The position numbers and the translations under genes are program-made. From contig CAZTBP010000013.1 in NCBI GenBank assembly GCA_964612145.1, forward strand, positions 1 to 64,000: a stretch of 64,000 nt of DNA, written 5' to 3'. This DNA is from JAGNLV01 sp964612145 (GTDB taxonomy: Bacteria; Zixibacteria; MSB-5A5; GN15; FEB-12). Below the pieces are notes generated by a model, which was given only the letters and a program-made list of their open reading frames with translations, ran no database searches and was not told the DNA's origin. This document shows, one piece after another, positions 25,997 to 35,077 of this stretch. Each line of letters opens with the position of its first letter. Within the stretch, counting starts at the first letter, position 1.

Positions 25997-28000
25997 CTAG
26001 TTTCGAGCCGCCTGACGAAGACTGTCAGCCGCCGCCTGCGGATAACCCCGCCCAACCGCCCGTTGAAGATACTGCTCACCCGAGACCCGGTCCCCTGCCC
26101 CGAAAGAGTGCCGCGCCAGCTCCACCAGCACCGGCACAGGCGGTTCCGACTTGGAAGCTCCCTCACGAAGCGCCGCCATCCGCGCCGACGAATCGTTGCG
26201 CCGCGACGCGGTCTCGGCCAGCCCGGCCCAGAACTGCCACTCCGTCGGATCAATCGATATTGCTTTTCGAAGCATCTCTTCAGCCCCGTCAATATCCCCC
26301 TCCGCCAACCGCAGCCACGCGAGATTGTTCATAACAGCCGGACTGTACGGATTTACACCCTGCGCAACTGTAAGATACCACCGGGCGCTGTCCAATTGTC
26401 CCTGCTGCAGGTAGATATTTCCTATATTGGAATACGCCGAACCAAATAACGGATTGATATCAAGCACCCGCTCAAAGGTCGCCTTGGCCTCCCGCATCCG
26501 TCCCTGCCGGAGCATATCCAGACCGAGACGGGTCAGGTCATGCTCCCGATGAACATTCGACCACTCAAATATCTCCTGTTGCCGAATGGCCGGATCGGAG
26601 TGCTTTTCATGATATGCCGACACCAGCGCCAGGGTGTTTGACCCGCGCGCCGGATCCCAGGCAACATACTGTTCCAACTGCGCAAACTGCCGTTCCTCGG
26701 AATTGATCAACACTACCCTGGGCGCAATGAAGAACAGGTTGATTGCAACCGCCAGCACGATTACGCCGCCGGCCACACGCCGTGACCGCCACCGCAGCGC
26801 AACATAAACCGCCAGCAGCCCTGGCCCTACCGATGCAAACGAAAAAAGATCCCAGTCACGCGGCATTCCTATGCGCGCATCAAACAGAAATGCCGCCGCC
26901 AGTCCGCATACCGATAACACCAGAAGAAAACGCGCCCCGAAGTCTTTCCATACCTCCCGCGTCCCGCCAAAAAGAACCGTAACCATCAACACCAACCCGC
27001 CCGGTACCAGCATGACCACCAGATTGATCACGTCGGCAATATGCCGCAACGAAAACATCGTGTAGCCATCGACAACAAACCGACTCCCCGCCAACGGCAC
27101 CAGCGCCAGCCGAAGAAACACCGACTGCGAATACCAGTACCAGAGAATCCCCACCGCCCCAGCCAAACCCACGACCGCGAGTCCGACTCTGACCGACAGT
27201 GATAACCGTCCTGATAGTCGCCCGAGTTTCGACCGCGCAATCAGCAGATACACGACCGCCGGCAAAAAGACAACTCCCAGCACATGCAGCAACGGCGCCG
27301 CGACAGCCGGTATCACAATCCACCAGCGCGAGATTTTCCCGCTCGCCGCCACCGCCCCCACCAGTCCCAGAATCGCCAGCGATGTCACAAACAGAGAGTA
27401 ATACTCAACATACCCGAAATACAGCATCACCCAGCCCATACTGCTCAACAGCAGCACCGCCCCCACCTGACGCCCCCGATCCTCAAACAACCGAACCGAT
27501 CCCCACCATACGGCCGCGATATACACAATTCCGGATACAATCGACAGCACTCGAAAACTCGCCAGCGCCGCCGCCTCGGTCGGCCCGCCCAAAAGATCCC
27601 TCGCCCACACGTGAGACAAAGACTCCCCGATTTCACGCGACTTGATAATAGGCGTCTCGCTCGCCAGCGAACTCAGAACCGTGTAGCCATCTCCCAAAAA
27701 ATGCGCCTCTGCCCGAAAGCAATAAAACAGTCCCGCCATCACCAGCCCGTGCACCACTACCAACCCTGCCGTCGATGTCCGACTCAACGCATCAACTGTT
27801 GGCCCTCGACCTATCCACACCAGCACCCCAGTTACGACCGTCACCGCCAACAGGACATACATCCATACCGAATCAACAAAGGCGTAATTCGACAACCCCC
27901 ACCAGTACTTTCCTGGCGCAAACCCAGCTGCCACCAGGCCCAGCACAAGCACCCAGTACGTTACAAATCCGGATAGCCAGCGACCGTTCGACTCATTCAT
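25997..28000 (-). CDS. Polytopic membrane protein with C-terminal TPR domain
   Basis: A 667-residue protein. The first 430 residues hold about eleven membrane helices, with a periplasmic loop FLGDGYTVLSSL early and MPRDWDLFSF later, in the style of GT-C transferases. The last 200 residues are TPR repeats (for example AKATFERVLDINPLFGSAYSNIG and the following two units), which bind partner proteins. Together this resembles the tetratricopeptide GT-C-like proteins (TMTC/O-antigen-type) of unknown donor. It lies 117 bases downstream of the kinase gene on the same strand. Confidence 0.65.
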   Translation of the reverse strand: MNESNGRWLSGFVTYWVLVLGLVAAGFAPGKYWWGLSNYAFVDSVWMYVLLAVTVVTGVLVWIGRGPTVDALSRTSTAGLVVVHGLVMAGLFYCFRAEAHFLGDGYTVLSSLASETPIIKSREIGESLSHVWARDLLGGPTEAAALASFRVLSIVSGIVYIAAVWWGSVRLFEDRGRQVGAVLLLSSMGWVMLYFGYVEYYSLFVTSLAILGLVGAVAASGKISRWWIVIPAVAAPLLHVLGVVFLPAVVYLLIARSKLGRLSGRLSLSVRVGLAVVGLAGAVGILWYWYSQSVFLRLALVPLAGSRFVVDGYTMFSLRHIADVINLVVMLVPGGLVLMVTVLFGGTREVWKDFGARFLLVLSVCGLAAAFLFDARIGMPRDWDLFSFASVGPGLLAVYVALRWRSRRVAGGVIVLAVAINLFFIAPRVVLINSEERQFAQLEQYVAWDPARGSNTLALVSAYHEKHSDPAIRQQEIFEWSNVHREHDLTRLGLDMLRQGRMREAKATFERVLDINPLFGSAYSNIGNIYLQQGQLDSARWYLTVAQGVNPYSPAVMNNLAWLRLAEGDIDGAEEMLRKAISIDPTEWQFWAGLAETASRRNDSSARMAALREGASKSEPPVPVLVELARHSFGAGDRVSGEQYLQRAVGRGYPQAAADSLRQAARN

Positions 28001-28117
28001 TGCGAAGATCCGCTCCTGTACTGCAAGCGATTATTCGTCCTTTTAGATGAAACAGTATATCCGGTGTGACTCGCGTGAGCAACCGTTTAGCAAGACTTCC
28101 AATGAGAAGAAAAGGTC

Positions 28118-29839
28118 TTACCCGAACACGCCCGAGATCCCGAGCGTGATAATAATCGTAATCAGTACTCCGGCCGCAACCGCAACATACAACCACACCG
28201 GCGCCTGCTTGGTCTTCCGGGGCGCCGCCGGCGTCGACTCGGTCCTGCGCCGGGCGTCCTCTTCACGCCGCCGCTCGAAATCCTCCCAGTCCAGCAGGAA
28301 CTCTTCGGCACTCGCGTATCGACGCGTTACCCGGATTGCCAGCAGACGCGACAGCATCTGGCAGACCTCTTCCGGAAGCTCCCGCCGAACATCTTCCAGC
28401 ACCAGGTTATCACCCGAATCATACTGCGGCAAACGGCCCGTCAACAGCTGGTGAAGAACCACGCCCATCCCGTAGATATCCCCCTGCCGCGACACCTTGC
28501 GTTCCGGCGGGCTGTACCAGTTCCGCTTCTTGGGACCATCGTAGTGAACCGGCAGCGCGAAGTCGGTCAGCTTCACCACATCCTCGGCGTCGAACAGGAT
28601 ATTCGACGGCCTCAAATTCCCGTGCACGATATTGTTCTTGTGCGCAAAATCGACCCCGCCGGCAACCTGCAAAATGATCTTAAACGCCTTCTCCCAGTCA
28701 TACCGCCGAACCATCCGATCCGCAAGTGACCCGCCCTGCGCGTACTCTGCGATTATCACCGTCGAACGACGATCCCCGCCGGCGCCATATATATCGACAA
28801 TATTCTGCTGCTTGAGCGTCGATAGAAGCTTCGCCTCTTTTCGTCCCGCCTCACCCTTGTGATGTTTCTTGATGACATATAACCGCTTGGTCACCCGGTT
28901 TTCAACCAGGATCGTCGACCCATACCGCGTTTCCCGAATAGTATCAAGATAACGGCACTTGCCCAAAAACGACTCCGTCCCCGATACCTTCAACGCCTCC
29001 GGATCCGTCCGGACACTCCCACCGCCTATCGCCTCCAGCAGCGCATCTTTCAACTCCACTGCTGTCTGGTAACGATCACTGCGATCCTGCGCCAGGCACT
29101 TCGACACGATATTGTCATACGCCGTACCCAGCTCGGAGTTAAGCTCCGACGGCAACTTGAATCGGCCCAGCGGCTTCTTTCCGCACAGGATTTCGTAGAG
29201 AATCACCCCCACCGCATAAATGTCGGTCGTCTGGTCGACATTGGCTGAACTAACTTTCTGCTCCGGCGACATATACGACAACGTCCCCATCACCACGTCC
29301 GAGGCCGTCATCTCCGCTTCGGGCGTCCCCACGATCTGCGCGATACCAAAGTCAGCCACCAGCGCATTGGCCTGACGATCAATCAGGATGTTCGCCGGCT
29401 TAATGTCCCGGTGAATCACGCCATTCTTGTGCGCGTAGTCCAGCGCCTTGCATACCTGCACGACCATCTCGATCTTGGTGTGCAGCTGAATCTTGTCCGA
29501 ATCTATGACCTCCCGAAGCGAGGTGCCGTCGATAAAATCCATAACAAAGTAGTACCGACCGCCGGCCTGCCCTTTATCAATAATATGAACAATATTCGGG
29601 TGATTTAGCCGCGCCACGACCATCGACTCCCGCTCGAACCGGCGCACGATATCAGGATCATTGGAAAGCTTGGGCGAAAGAATCTTGATCGCAACATCAC
29701 GGTCCAGCGACTCCTGCCGCCCTTTGTAAATGACCGCAATTCCTCCCTGCCCGATTTTTCCCGTCAGGAGATACGGTCCGATCTTGACGACCTTTGGCGT
29801 CGCTCCGGCTTTCTTCTGATCTTTAACTGCTTCAGTCAT
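28118..29839 (-). CDS. Serine/threonine kinase fused to a pseudokinase, membrane-anchored
   Basis: A 573-residue protein with two kinase domains and a C-terminal membrane helix (about 547-570). Domain 1 (23-275) has every catalytic element: glycine loop GQGGIAVIYKG, Lys52, HRDIKPAN with Asp145, DFG at 163-165 and the SPEQ motif. Domain 2 (about 293-520) keeps the fold (KRLYVIKKH, SPPERK, DIYGMGVVLHQLL) but has HGNLRPSN in place of HRD and DFA (426-428) in place of DFG, so it should be inactive. A short charged linker precedes the membrane helix. The pseudokinase may regulate the active domain, as in some eukaryotic tandem kinases. It is predicted to signal at the inner face of the membrane. 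Confidence 0.9.
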   Translation of the reverse strand: MTEAVKDQKKAGATPKVVKIGPYLLTGKIGQGGIAVIYKGRQESLDRDVAIKILSPKLSNDPDIVRRFERESMVVARLNHPNIVHIIDKGQAGGRYYFVMDFIDGTSLREVIDSDKIQLHTKIEMVVQVCKALDYAHKNGVIHRDIKPANILIDRQANALVADFGIAQIVGTPEAEMTASDVVMGTLSYMSPEQKVSSANVDQTTDIYAVGVILYEILCGKKPLGRFKLPSELNSELGTAYDNIVSKCLAQDRSDRYQTAVELKDALLEAIGGGSVRTDPEALKVSGTESFLGKCRYLDTIRETRYGSTILVENRVTKRLYVIKKHHKGEAGRKEAKLLSTLKQQNIVDIYGAGGDRRSTVIIAEYAQGGSLADRMVRRYDWEKAFKIILQVAGGVDFAHKNNIVHGNLRPSNILFDAEDVVKLTDFALPVHYDGPKKRNWYSPPERKVSRQGDIYGMGVVLHQLLTGRLPQYDSGDNLVLEDVRRELPEEVCQMLSRLLAIRVTRRYASAEEFLLDWEDFERRREEDARRRTESTPAAPRKTKQAPVWLYVAVAAGVLITIIITLGISGVFG

Positions 29840-29856
29840 ATTTCGCCCAGCTTAAA

Positions 29857-29896
29857 CAAAAAAACAGGGATGGCGGAGAATCTCGCCATCCCTGTA
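29857..29896 (-). terminator. Strong terminator downstream of the sorted secreted protein
   Basis: On the minus strand ACAGGGATGGCG and CGCCATCCCTGT form a perfect 12-pair stem with an eight-base loop, followed by a run of T. It separates the gene at 29922-30779 from the kinase gene. Confidence 0.9.
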
Positions 29897-29921
29897 ATAA
29901 TCGGCAGTTTCGCCGGATTTC

Positions 29922-30779
29922 TTATTTGATCAGGGTCATTTTCCTCGTTTCAACCCCCTCGGCATGGACCAACCGGTAGAAATATATCCCGCTCGGCTTG
30001 TCGCCCGCATCAAACTCTATCCGGTGCACTCCGGCACTAAGCCTCCGATCCACGAGGGTCTGAACTTCCTGCCCCAAAATATTAAACACCACCAGCTCAA
30101 TTTGGCCAGCGTGAGGCAGCGAAAACTCGATAGTAGTCATCGGGTTAAACGGATTCGGATAATTTTGAGCCAGGCTGAATTCACCCGGCAACGGCGAATC
30201 ATCACCGTCATTGATATCCAGCGTCATATCAACGTTCACCCCGCCCTTCACGACATCCGGGAAAAGTGACTGGCCTAGAGGATCAGACGCGTTTACCCAC
30301 CGGAAATCCGGGCCAATCCCGCTGATAACCGTATCCAGCGCAATCGAATCAATTTCATTCAGTCCCGGATCAACTGCTCCGCCAACCGTAAACCAAATAG
30401 TCGCAATAACGCCGTTCGGCGAGCTGAGCGCCGGAAGGCTCCCGCCGCTGAAATACGGCAGGATCGAAATCTGGAGCGTATCTTCGATATCCGTCGCCGG
30501 CAAAACCGCCCAGTAGAAATCGTTCGTGATAAAACTGTCATTTACCTGAACGGAGTCAACCTTAATATCCGGATTCGGCTCTATCCACAGCGGAATCTGC
30601 AGCGCCGAAATATCCGCCGTGTTGTCCAGCAGGCGGATCGGCACACCCACCTCAGTGCCCGGGGCGGCCAGAACCGTGTCAACCTGGATTGTCGCCGACC
30701 AGTTCTGCTGGGGCGACTGCGCCAGGGCCAGACTGCTTAACGCTATCAGTGCAAAAACCATTATCGAAATCTGTTTCAT
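29922..30779 (-). CDS. Secreted cohesin-like protein with C-terminal sorting domain
   Basis: A 285-residue secreted protein: signal peptide MKQISIMVFALIALSSLALA, then a beta-sandwich (about 25-190) that looks like a cohesin-type fold (VDTVLAAPGTEVGVPIRLLD opening, GVIATIWFTVGG near the end), then a C-terminal FlgD-Ig-like sorting segment with LAQNYPNPFNPMTTIEFSL, VFNILGQEVQTLVD and SGIYFYRL. Such tails direct type IX-like secretion or surface attachment in FCB bacteria. The start at 30779 has AAAGGA upstream and removes an unlikely 38-residue extension. Function beyond surface display is unknown. Confidence 0.75.
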   Translation of the reverse strand: MKQISIMVFALIALSSLALAQSPQQNWSATIQVDTVLAAPGTEVGVPIRLLDNTADISALQIPLWIEPNPDIKVDSVQVNDSFITNDFYWAVLPATDIEDTLQISILPYFSGGSLPALSSPNGVIATIWFTVGGAVDPGLNEIDSIALDTVISGIGPDFRWVNASDPLGQSLFPDVVKGGVNVDMTLDINDGDDSPLPGEFSLAQNYPNPFNPMTTIEFSLPHAGQIELVVFNILGQEVQTLVDRRLSAGVHRIEFDAGDKPSGIYFYRLVHAEGVETRKMTLIK

Positions 30780-31068
30780 AGGTGCGTTCCTTTCAACCCT
30801 ATACCACGTCTCGTTTTCTTTCCTCTGGTGCGCCGCGTGAGTCTGCGGGGCTGTCCAACCCCTGTTTTTGCAAGCGGCATGCCAGCCTTTCAATACGTCG
30901 CCGAGCCGGCCCCGAAATCCCGGAGCCTCTCCTAATCACTTAAACTGTATGGTTTTATACTACTGTAGAACCTTTACGCAGCACTCTTTCTACCAAATAC
31001 TGCATCTGAAGTATCACAGAAAGTATGCATCGGGTTGCGAACCTGCAAACGTCAGCTCTCCAACATAC

Positions 31069-31100
31069 AAAAAAAGGCCGGCCTCATGCAAGGCCGGCCC
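31069..31100 (-). terminator. Terminator of the HtrA pair
   Basis: AGGCCGGCC and GGCCGGCCT form a perfect nine-pair stem with a six-base loop, followed by seven T on the minus strand, about 30 bases after the stop codon at 31127. Confidence 0.88.
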
Positions 31101-31126
31101 AAAAAAATCTCACGTCCGTCAGTCGA

Positions 31127-32569
31127 TCATTCCCAGTCCGTCTGCAAATTGACAAACATCGTCTTGCCCGCCCGCCAGACAAACAGAATCACCTCACGCG
31201 GCTTGGCCTCCATCACAGCCTCCATAGCCAGCTCGACATCAAGCACCGATTCAACACCGGTATTGCCAATTCGCTGAATAATATCCCCGATCCGCAGGCC
31301 GCTGACATCAGCCAGACCACCCATCTCGATCTCGGATACCACCGCCCCTTTGAACTCATCCGGATCCTGATTGGTGATCATATAGTCGGAAAACACCATG
31401 TTGCGGACCTTGAACTCAAACTCCTTAACCTCATACTCCTCGGCATCAGCAGCCGCGATCGGCGCCTCTCCCAGTGTTACCAGTACCTGCAACGTATCCA
31501 CTGTCTCGCCCCCCCGTCGCAGGACTCCCATCTCAACCGAGGCCCCCGGACCCAACTCAGAAATCAGCCGCTGGAAGACCGGCAGTTTCTCTTCCTTGTC
31601 CACCTCCACCGGCTGACCGTTGATCACGTATATGATGTCCTCCACCTCCAGCCCCGCCTGATCGGCCGGCGAGTCCTTCACGACGTCGTTCACGATTATC
31701 CCGCCCGGAACGTCAAGCCCCCAGAACTCCGCCATATCGGTCGTCAACGCCTGCAGCGTGATCCCCAGCCAGCCCCGGTCAATTTCACCCTCGAGCGGCG
31801 GATCGGCAATCAGCTTTTCCAGCCGCTCGGCTGAAATCACGCCCAGCATCGGAATGCCAAACTGCCCGAATGACTCCAGCATTCCCGATGCATCAGCCGA
31901 CCCGGAACCCGGATCCATCAGCGCACCCAGAACCCCTACCGCCTCCAGCTTCTCGTTAAACAACACCGAGATCATCTGGAGTGAATTGAACCCGACCGTC
32001 AGCGCAAACTCCTCGGGCTCCTCAACCAGCGTCGACACCATCCCGACATCAGCCGCGATCGGCGGACTCACAAAGTCCGGCAGGAGCATGTACAATCCAA
32101 GCCACTGCCCCACCTGGAACGTCTGCCCCCTCCGGAACTGAACGTACGGAAACAACTTATCCTCGGCCTTGACGTTCAAAAACCCGATATTCGTATACCG
32201 GTCATATCCGAGATACTCCGCGTCATATGTCTCCCCATCCATCGTAGTCACTTTGATATTGGTTGGCACCGTCTTTACCGAAAACCCACTGAAACTCGGA
32301 AAATCCCCAGCCGCCCCAATCGATGTCGCATCAAAAATCACCAGCCCGCTATCGGCCACGATCGTTCCCAGATACCGCTCGGATTCCTCGTTCGTATGAA
32401 TCCCGAACGATACCTCGAGATCCATTTCTATTATCACCGAGAACTCCTCCACCTTGTCCTGAAGCCGGGCGAAATCAAAATTCTGCGCCTTTGCCGATGG
32501 CGCCACTGCCGCCAGGACCAAAAGCACGACCGCCAAAACAGTTGTTATGATAATCCTATGATCACTCAT
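31127..32569 (-). CDS. Catalytically inactive HtrA-like protein with PDZ domains
   Basis: A 480-residue exported protein (signal peptide ending APSAKAQ) built like HtrA: a trypsin-like beta-barrel followed by two PDZ domains (RGWLGITLQAL..SPADQAGLEVEDIIYVINGQ and FKGAVVSEIEMGGLADVSGLRIGD). The active site is gone: where HtrA has TNxHV this protein reads VIFDATSIG, and the GNSGGP loop is replaced by GFNSLQMISVLFNEKL. It cannot cleave by the normal mechanism. The ATG at 32569 (GGAGG nine bases upstream) overlaps the last eight bases of the active paralogue, so the two are made together and may form a mixed complex. Confidence 0.85.
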   Translation of the reverse strand: MSDHRIIITTVLAVVLLVLAAVAPSAKAQNFDFARLQDKVEEFSVIIEMDLEVSFGIHTNEESERYLGTIVADSGLVIFDATSIGAAGDFPSFSGFSVKTVPTNIKVTTMDGETYDAEYLGYDRYTNIGFLNVKAEDKLFPYVQFRRGQTFQVGQWLGLYMLLPDFVSPPIAADVGMVSTLVEEPEEFALTVGFNSLQMISVLFNEKLEAVGVLGALMDPGSGSADASGMLESFGQFGIPMLGVISAERLEKLIADPPLEGEIDRGWLGITLQALTTDMAEFWGLDVPGGIIVNDVVKDSPADQAGLEVEDIIYVINGQPVEVDKEEKLPVFQRLISELGPGASVEMGVLRRGGETVDTLQVLVTLGEAPIAAADAEEYEVKEFEFKVRNMVFSDYMITNQDPDEFKGAVVSEIEMGGLADVSGLRIGDIIQRIGNTGVESVLDVELAMEAVMEAKPREVILFVWRAGKTMFVNLQTDWE

Positions 32570-33947
32570 GGAACGATGCCTCCTCCTGGTCCTTCTCAAC
32601 CTTCAGCAAAACAAACCGCGTGGACCCGGTACGGTTGACCGTCAGCAAAACCTTCTCCGCCTCCCCGGCCACAAGATCACGATAGATGGCCGCAAAATCC
32701 GGAAGACTGCTCACCACGGTCTGATTGACCTCCTCAATAACGTCGCGAGAACGCAGTCCGCCCGAACCGGCCGGCCCCGTTCGCTTCACGCCCGTTACTA
32801 TTACGCCCACTGTATCCTCAAGCGTGTTTTCAATCTGCATCTGACGGGTAATCGCTTTGACGGCAAAGCCCCACTCTTTAGCCTCAAAATCCTCACCCTG
32901 CAATTCACCCAGCCGCTTCGTCGTCACCGTCACAGGGAACTTCTGGCCGTTTCGACGAACCGCCAGTTCAACGTCCGTTCCCGGCGGGATCTCGGCAATC
33001 TCGTTATAAAAAGCCGGCAGCTCCTCGATAAACCGCGCCGACACCGGTTCACCATTGACTGCGAGAATGATATCACCCGCTTTCAAAAAGCGCCCTTCAG
33101 CCGGCGAGCCCGGATCAATCGATGCCACCAGCACCCCTTCCCCGGTGTCCGCATCGAAAAAGTTCTCCAACTCCTGCAACGCCTGGGCATGGATACCCAG
33201 CCAGGATCGATCCACCCCGCCGTGATCCAGTATCGCCGCCGTCACTTCCTTGACCACATTGACTGGAATCGCAAAACCGATATTGTTCGCAAACAGCGTC
33301 GCCCGCGAGTTGATACCAACAACCCGCCCGTTTAGATCAACCAGCGGCCCCCCGGAATTACCCGGATTGATCGCCGCATCGGTCTGGAGCCACAGGTTGT
33401 ACTTCCCTGTCCTCTCGCCCGACGGCAACCGCACGTCGGCATCGAAATACCGATCCCGCGTCGAAATCACGCCCGCCGATACCGATCGTGACAGCGAAAG
33501 CGGTGACCCCATCGCCAGCACATACTGCCCGACCTGGATCGAATCGGAATCCCCAAACTCCGCCACGTTCAACGGCTTGTCGTATTCCGATAAATCCAGC
33601 TTGATCACCGACAGGTCCGTCATCGGATCACCACCGACAAATTCAGCACTGACCTGTTCCTTATCATTAAGCGTACAGATAATCCGCTCCGCCTTTCCAG
33701 CTACATGATAATTCGTAACCACATAACCGTCCGCGTGAAAAATCACGCCCGAGCCGATCACAGCCTGCTTCTCGAGCTCTCCGGTGTTATAGTTCTTAAT
33801 TACCGGCTGGATATGCACCAGCGCCGGCAGGACTTTGTCGCGAGCTTCAAATATCTGCTGTTGAATCTCTGCAGTCGGGGGAGCGGCAAGAACGCTGACT
33901 GCCATCAAAAGAGCCAGCAGGACACCCGGTATCTGCCATCTATACAT
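32562..33947 (-). CDS. Active HtrA-family serine protease
   Basis: A 461-residue exported protease (signal peptide MYRWQIPGVLLALLMAVSVLAA). The triad is complete: His81 (VTNYHVAG), Asp111 (DPMTDLSVIKL) and Ser198 (INPGNSGGPLVD). Two PDZ domains follow (RSWLGIHAQALQ..GRFLKAGDIILAVNGEPV and a second ending near 440). AAGGAG stands before the ATG. It is a periplasmic protein-quality-control protease. The gene overlaps the inactive paralogue downstream by eight bases. Confidence 0.92.
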   Translation of the reverse strand: MYRWQIPGVLLALLMAVSVLAAPPTAEIQQQIFEARDKVLPALVHIQPVIKNYNTGELEKQAVIGSGVIFHADGYVVTNYHVAGKAERIICTLNDKEQVSAEFVGGDPMTDLSVIKLDLSEYDKPLNVAEFGDSDSIQVGQYVLAMGSPLSLSRSVSAGVISTRDRYFDADVRLPSGERTGKYNLWLQTDAAINPGNSGGPLVDLNGRVVGINSRATLFANNIGFAIPVNVVKEVTAAILDHGGVDRSWLGIHAQALQELENFFDADTGEGVLVASIDPGSPAEGRFLKAGDIILAVNGEPVSARFIEELPAFYNEIAEIPPGTDVELAVRRNGQKFPVTVTTKRLGELQGEDFEAKEWGFAVKAITRQMQIENTLEDTVGVIVTGVKRTGPAGSGGLRSRDVIEEVNQTVVSSLPDFAAIYRDLVAGEAEKVLLTVNRTGSTRFVLLKVEKDQEEASFHE

Positions 33948-34095
33948 GCATTCTCCTTATTATATTGCCATATCGTGACCCTTATAACACGCCGGACCCC
34001 ACTTTGTTCGACCCGGCCGCCGGGGAGATCGTCGCCAGTATAGACCGGCCCGCAAGCCGGCACAAGTTTTTACACCAACCGCCACCTGCGCAAAG

Positions 34096-34118
34096 AAAAA
34101 GGCGGCCGAAGCCGCCTT
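34096..34118 (-). terminator. UUCG-loop terminator of the ECF operon
   Basis: On the minus strand AAGGCGGC-TTCG-GCCGCCTT, an eight-pair stem with the very stable TTCG tetraloop, runs into TTTTTCTTTG about 37 bases after the stop codon of the LiaF-like gene. Confidence 0.9.
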
Positions 34119-34154
34119 CAACACGTCAGCGCGTGTCTGGAGAAGTGGATGGGG

Positions 34155-35012
34155 TTATTTGAAATTGATATCGGTCGAACCCACGCCAACATCCAATCGA
34201 ACGAGTATACGGGTCTCGGCAGATTCGTAATCGTCGGACTCCCAGCTGTCGTCACGATACCGCAAATCCCGGCCGTGCACCTCAACCGAGGACAGAAAAC
34301 CGGCTTCTTCGGCCACAATACGAACCGGCACATCATCGGGCAAGACGATATCCACCGAACCAAAACCAACTTCGAGCACAATCTCCGACTTTCCTCGGTA
34401 TTCGCCCCGGAAATCCAGATCAAAAGATCCGGCCCCGCCTTCAAACTCGAACAAGTCAAAATTGGCGTTGCCAACATCACGCATATCCAGCGAGGCCGCT
34501 CCGGCCTCGATCCGTATCTCCCGAAGACGCGTTTCGTTGCGCCGTGAAAATTCTATGGCCGCCGAGGCCGCCCCCACTTCCAGATCAAGTTTTTCCAGCA
34601 TCAACCCCCCAAGATCAAACTCGGCGTCACAAGCGCCAATCTTTATCTCAATGGCCAACGGATACCGCGTCGACAAATCGATCCGCCACTCGTTCGCCTC
34701 CGTGTCCAGATTCGTATCCTCAAGCATATTGCTTTTGGCCTCAATCCAGCCGGTCCCGTTTCGGACCTCATAGTCAACGTGATACTCAATCGACCGCGTA
34801 TCATAAGTAATATCGAATATCGCAGCCTCGGCCTGATCGCTCGAATTGATCCAGATCTCTCCAGCGCCGAATTCAAGGTCCAGCACGATCCGTTCGGCTC
34901 CGTCCGCATCGACTTTTACCTCCGACTGCTCAACTTCCGCCAGGACCGGAACCGCTCCCAGCAAAAAACCCGGAATCGCAATTAACGTGAATAACTTAAC
35001 GGCTAGACGCAT
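34155..35012 (-). CDS. Exported LiaF/toast-rack-like protein
   Basis: A 285-residue exported protein (signal peptide ending PVLAEVE). The rest is a repetitive beta-helical or beta-ladder fold rich in alternating hydrophobic residues, with LEFGAGEIWIN, LEVGAASAAIEFSRR, IEAGAASLDMRDVG, EGGAGSFDLDF and LEVGFGSVDIVLPDDVPVRI; the last segment matches the LiaF/DUF2154 C-terminal domain found in cell-envelope stress sensors. GGGAGG lies five bases before the ATG. It is the last gene of the ECF operon. Confidence 0.75.
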   Translation of the reverse strand: MRLAVKLFTLIAIPGFLLGAVPVLAEVEQSEVKVDADGAERIVLDLEFGAGEIWINSSDQAEAAIFDITYDTRSIEYHVDYEVRNGTGWIEAKSNMLEDTNLDTEANEWRIDLSTRYPLAIEIKIGACDAEFDLGGLMLEKLDLEVGAASAAIEFSRRNETRLREIRIEAGAASLDMRDVGNANFDLFEFEGGAGSFDLDFRGEYRGKSEIVLEVGFGSVDIVLPDDVPVRIVAEEAGFLSSVEVHGRDLRYRDDSWESDDYESAETRILVRLDVGVGSTDINFK

Positions 35013-35077
35013 CTCTGCCTCCCACTTTAATTACACATGGTTACCTGTCTCTGGAGTGAGTATACGGAAGGATCCGG

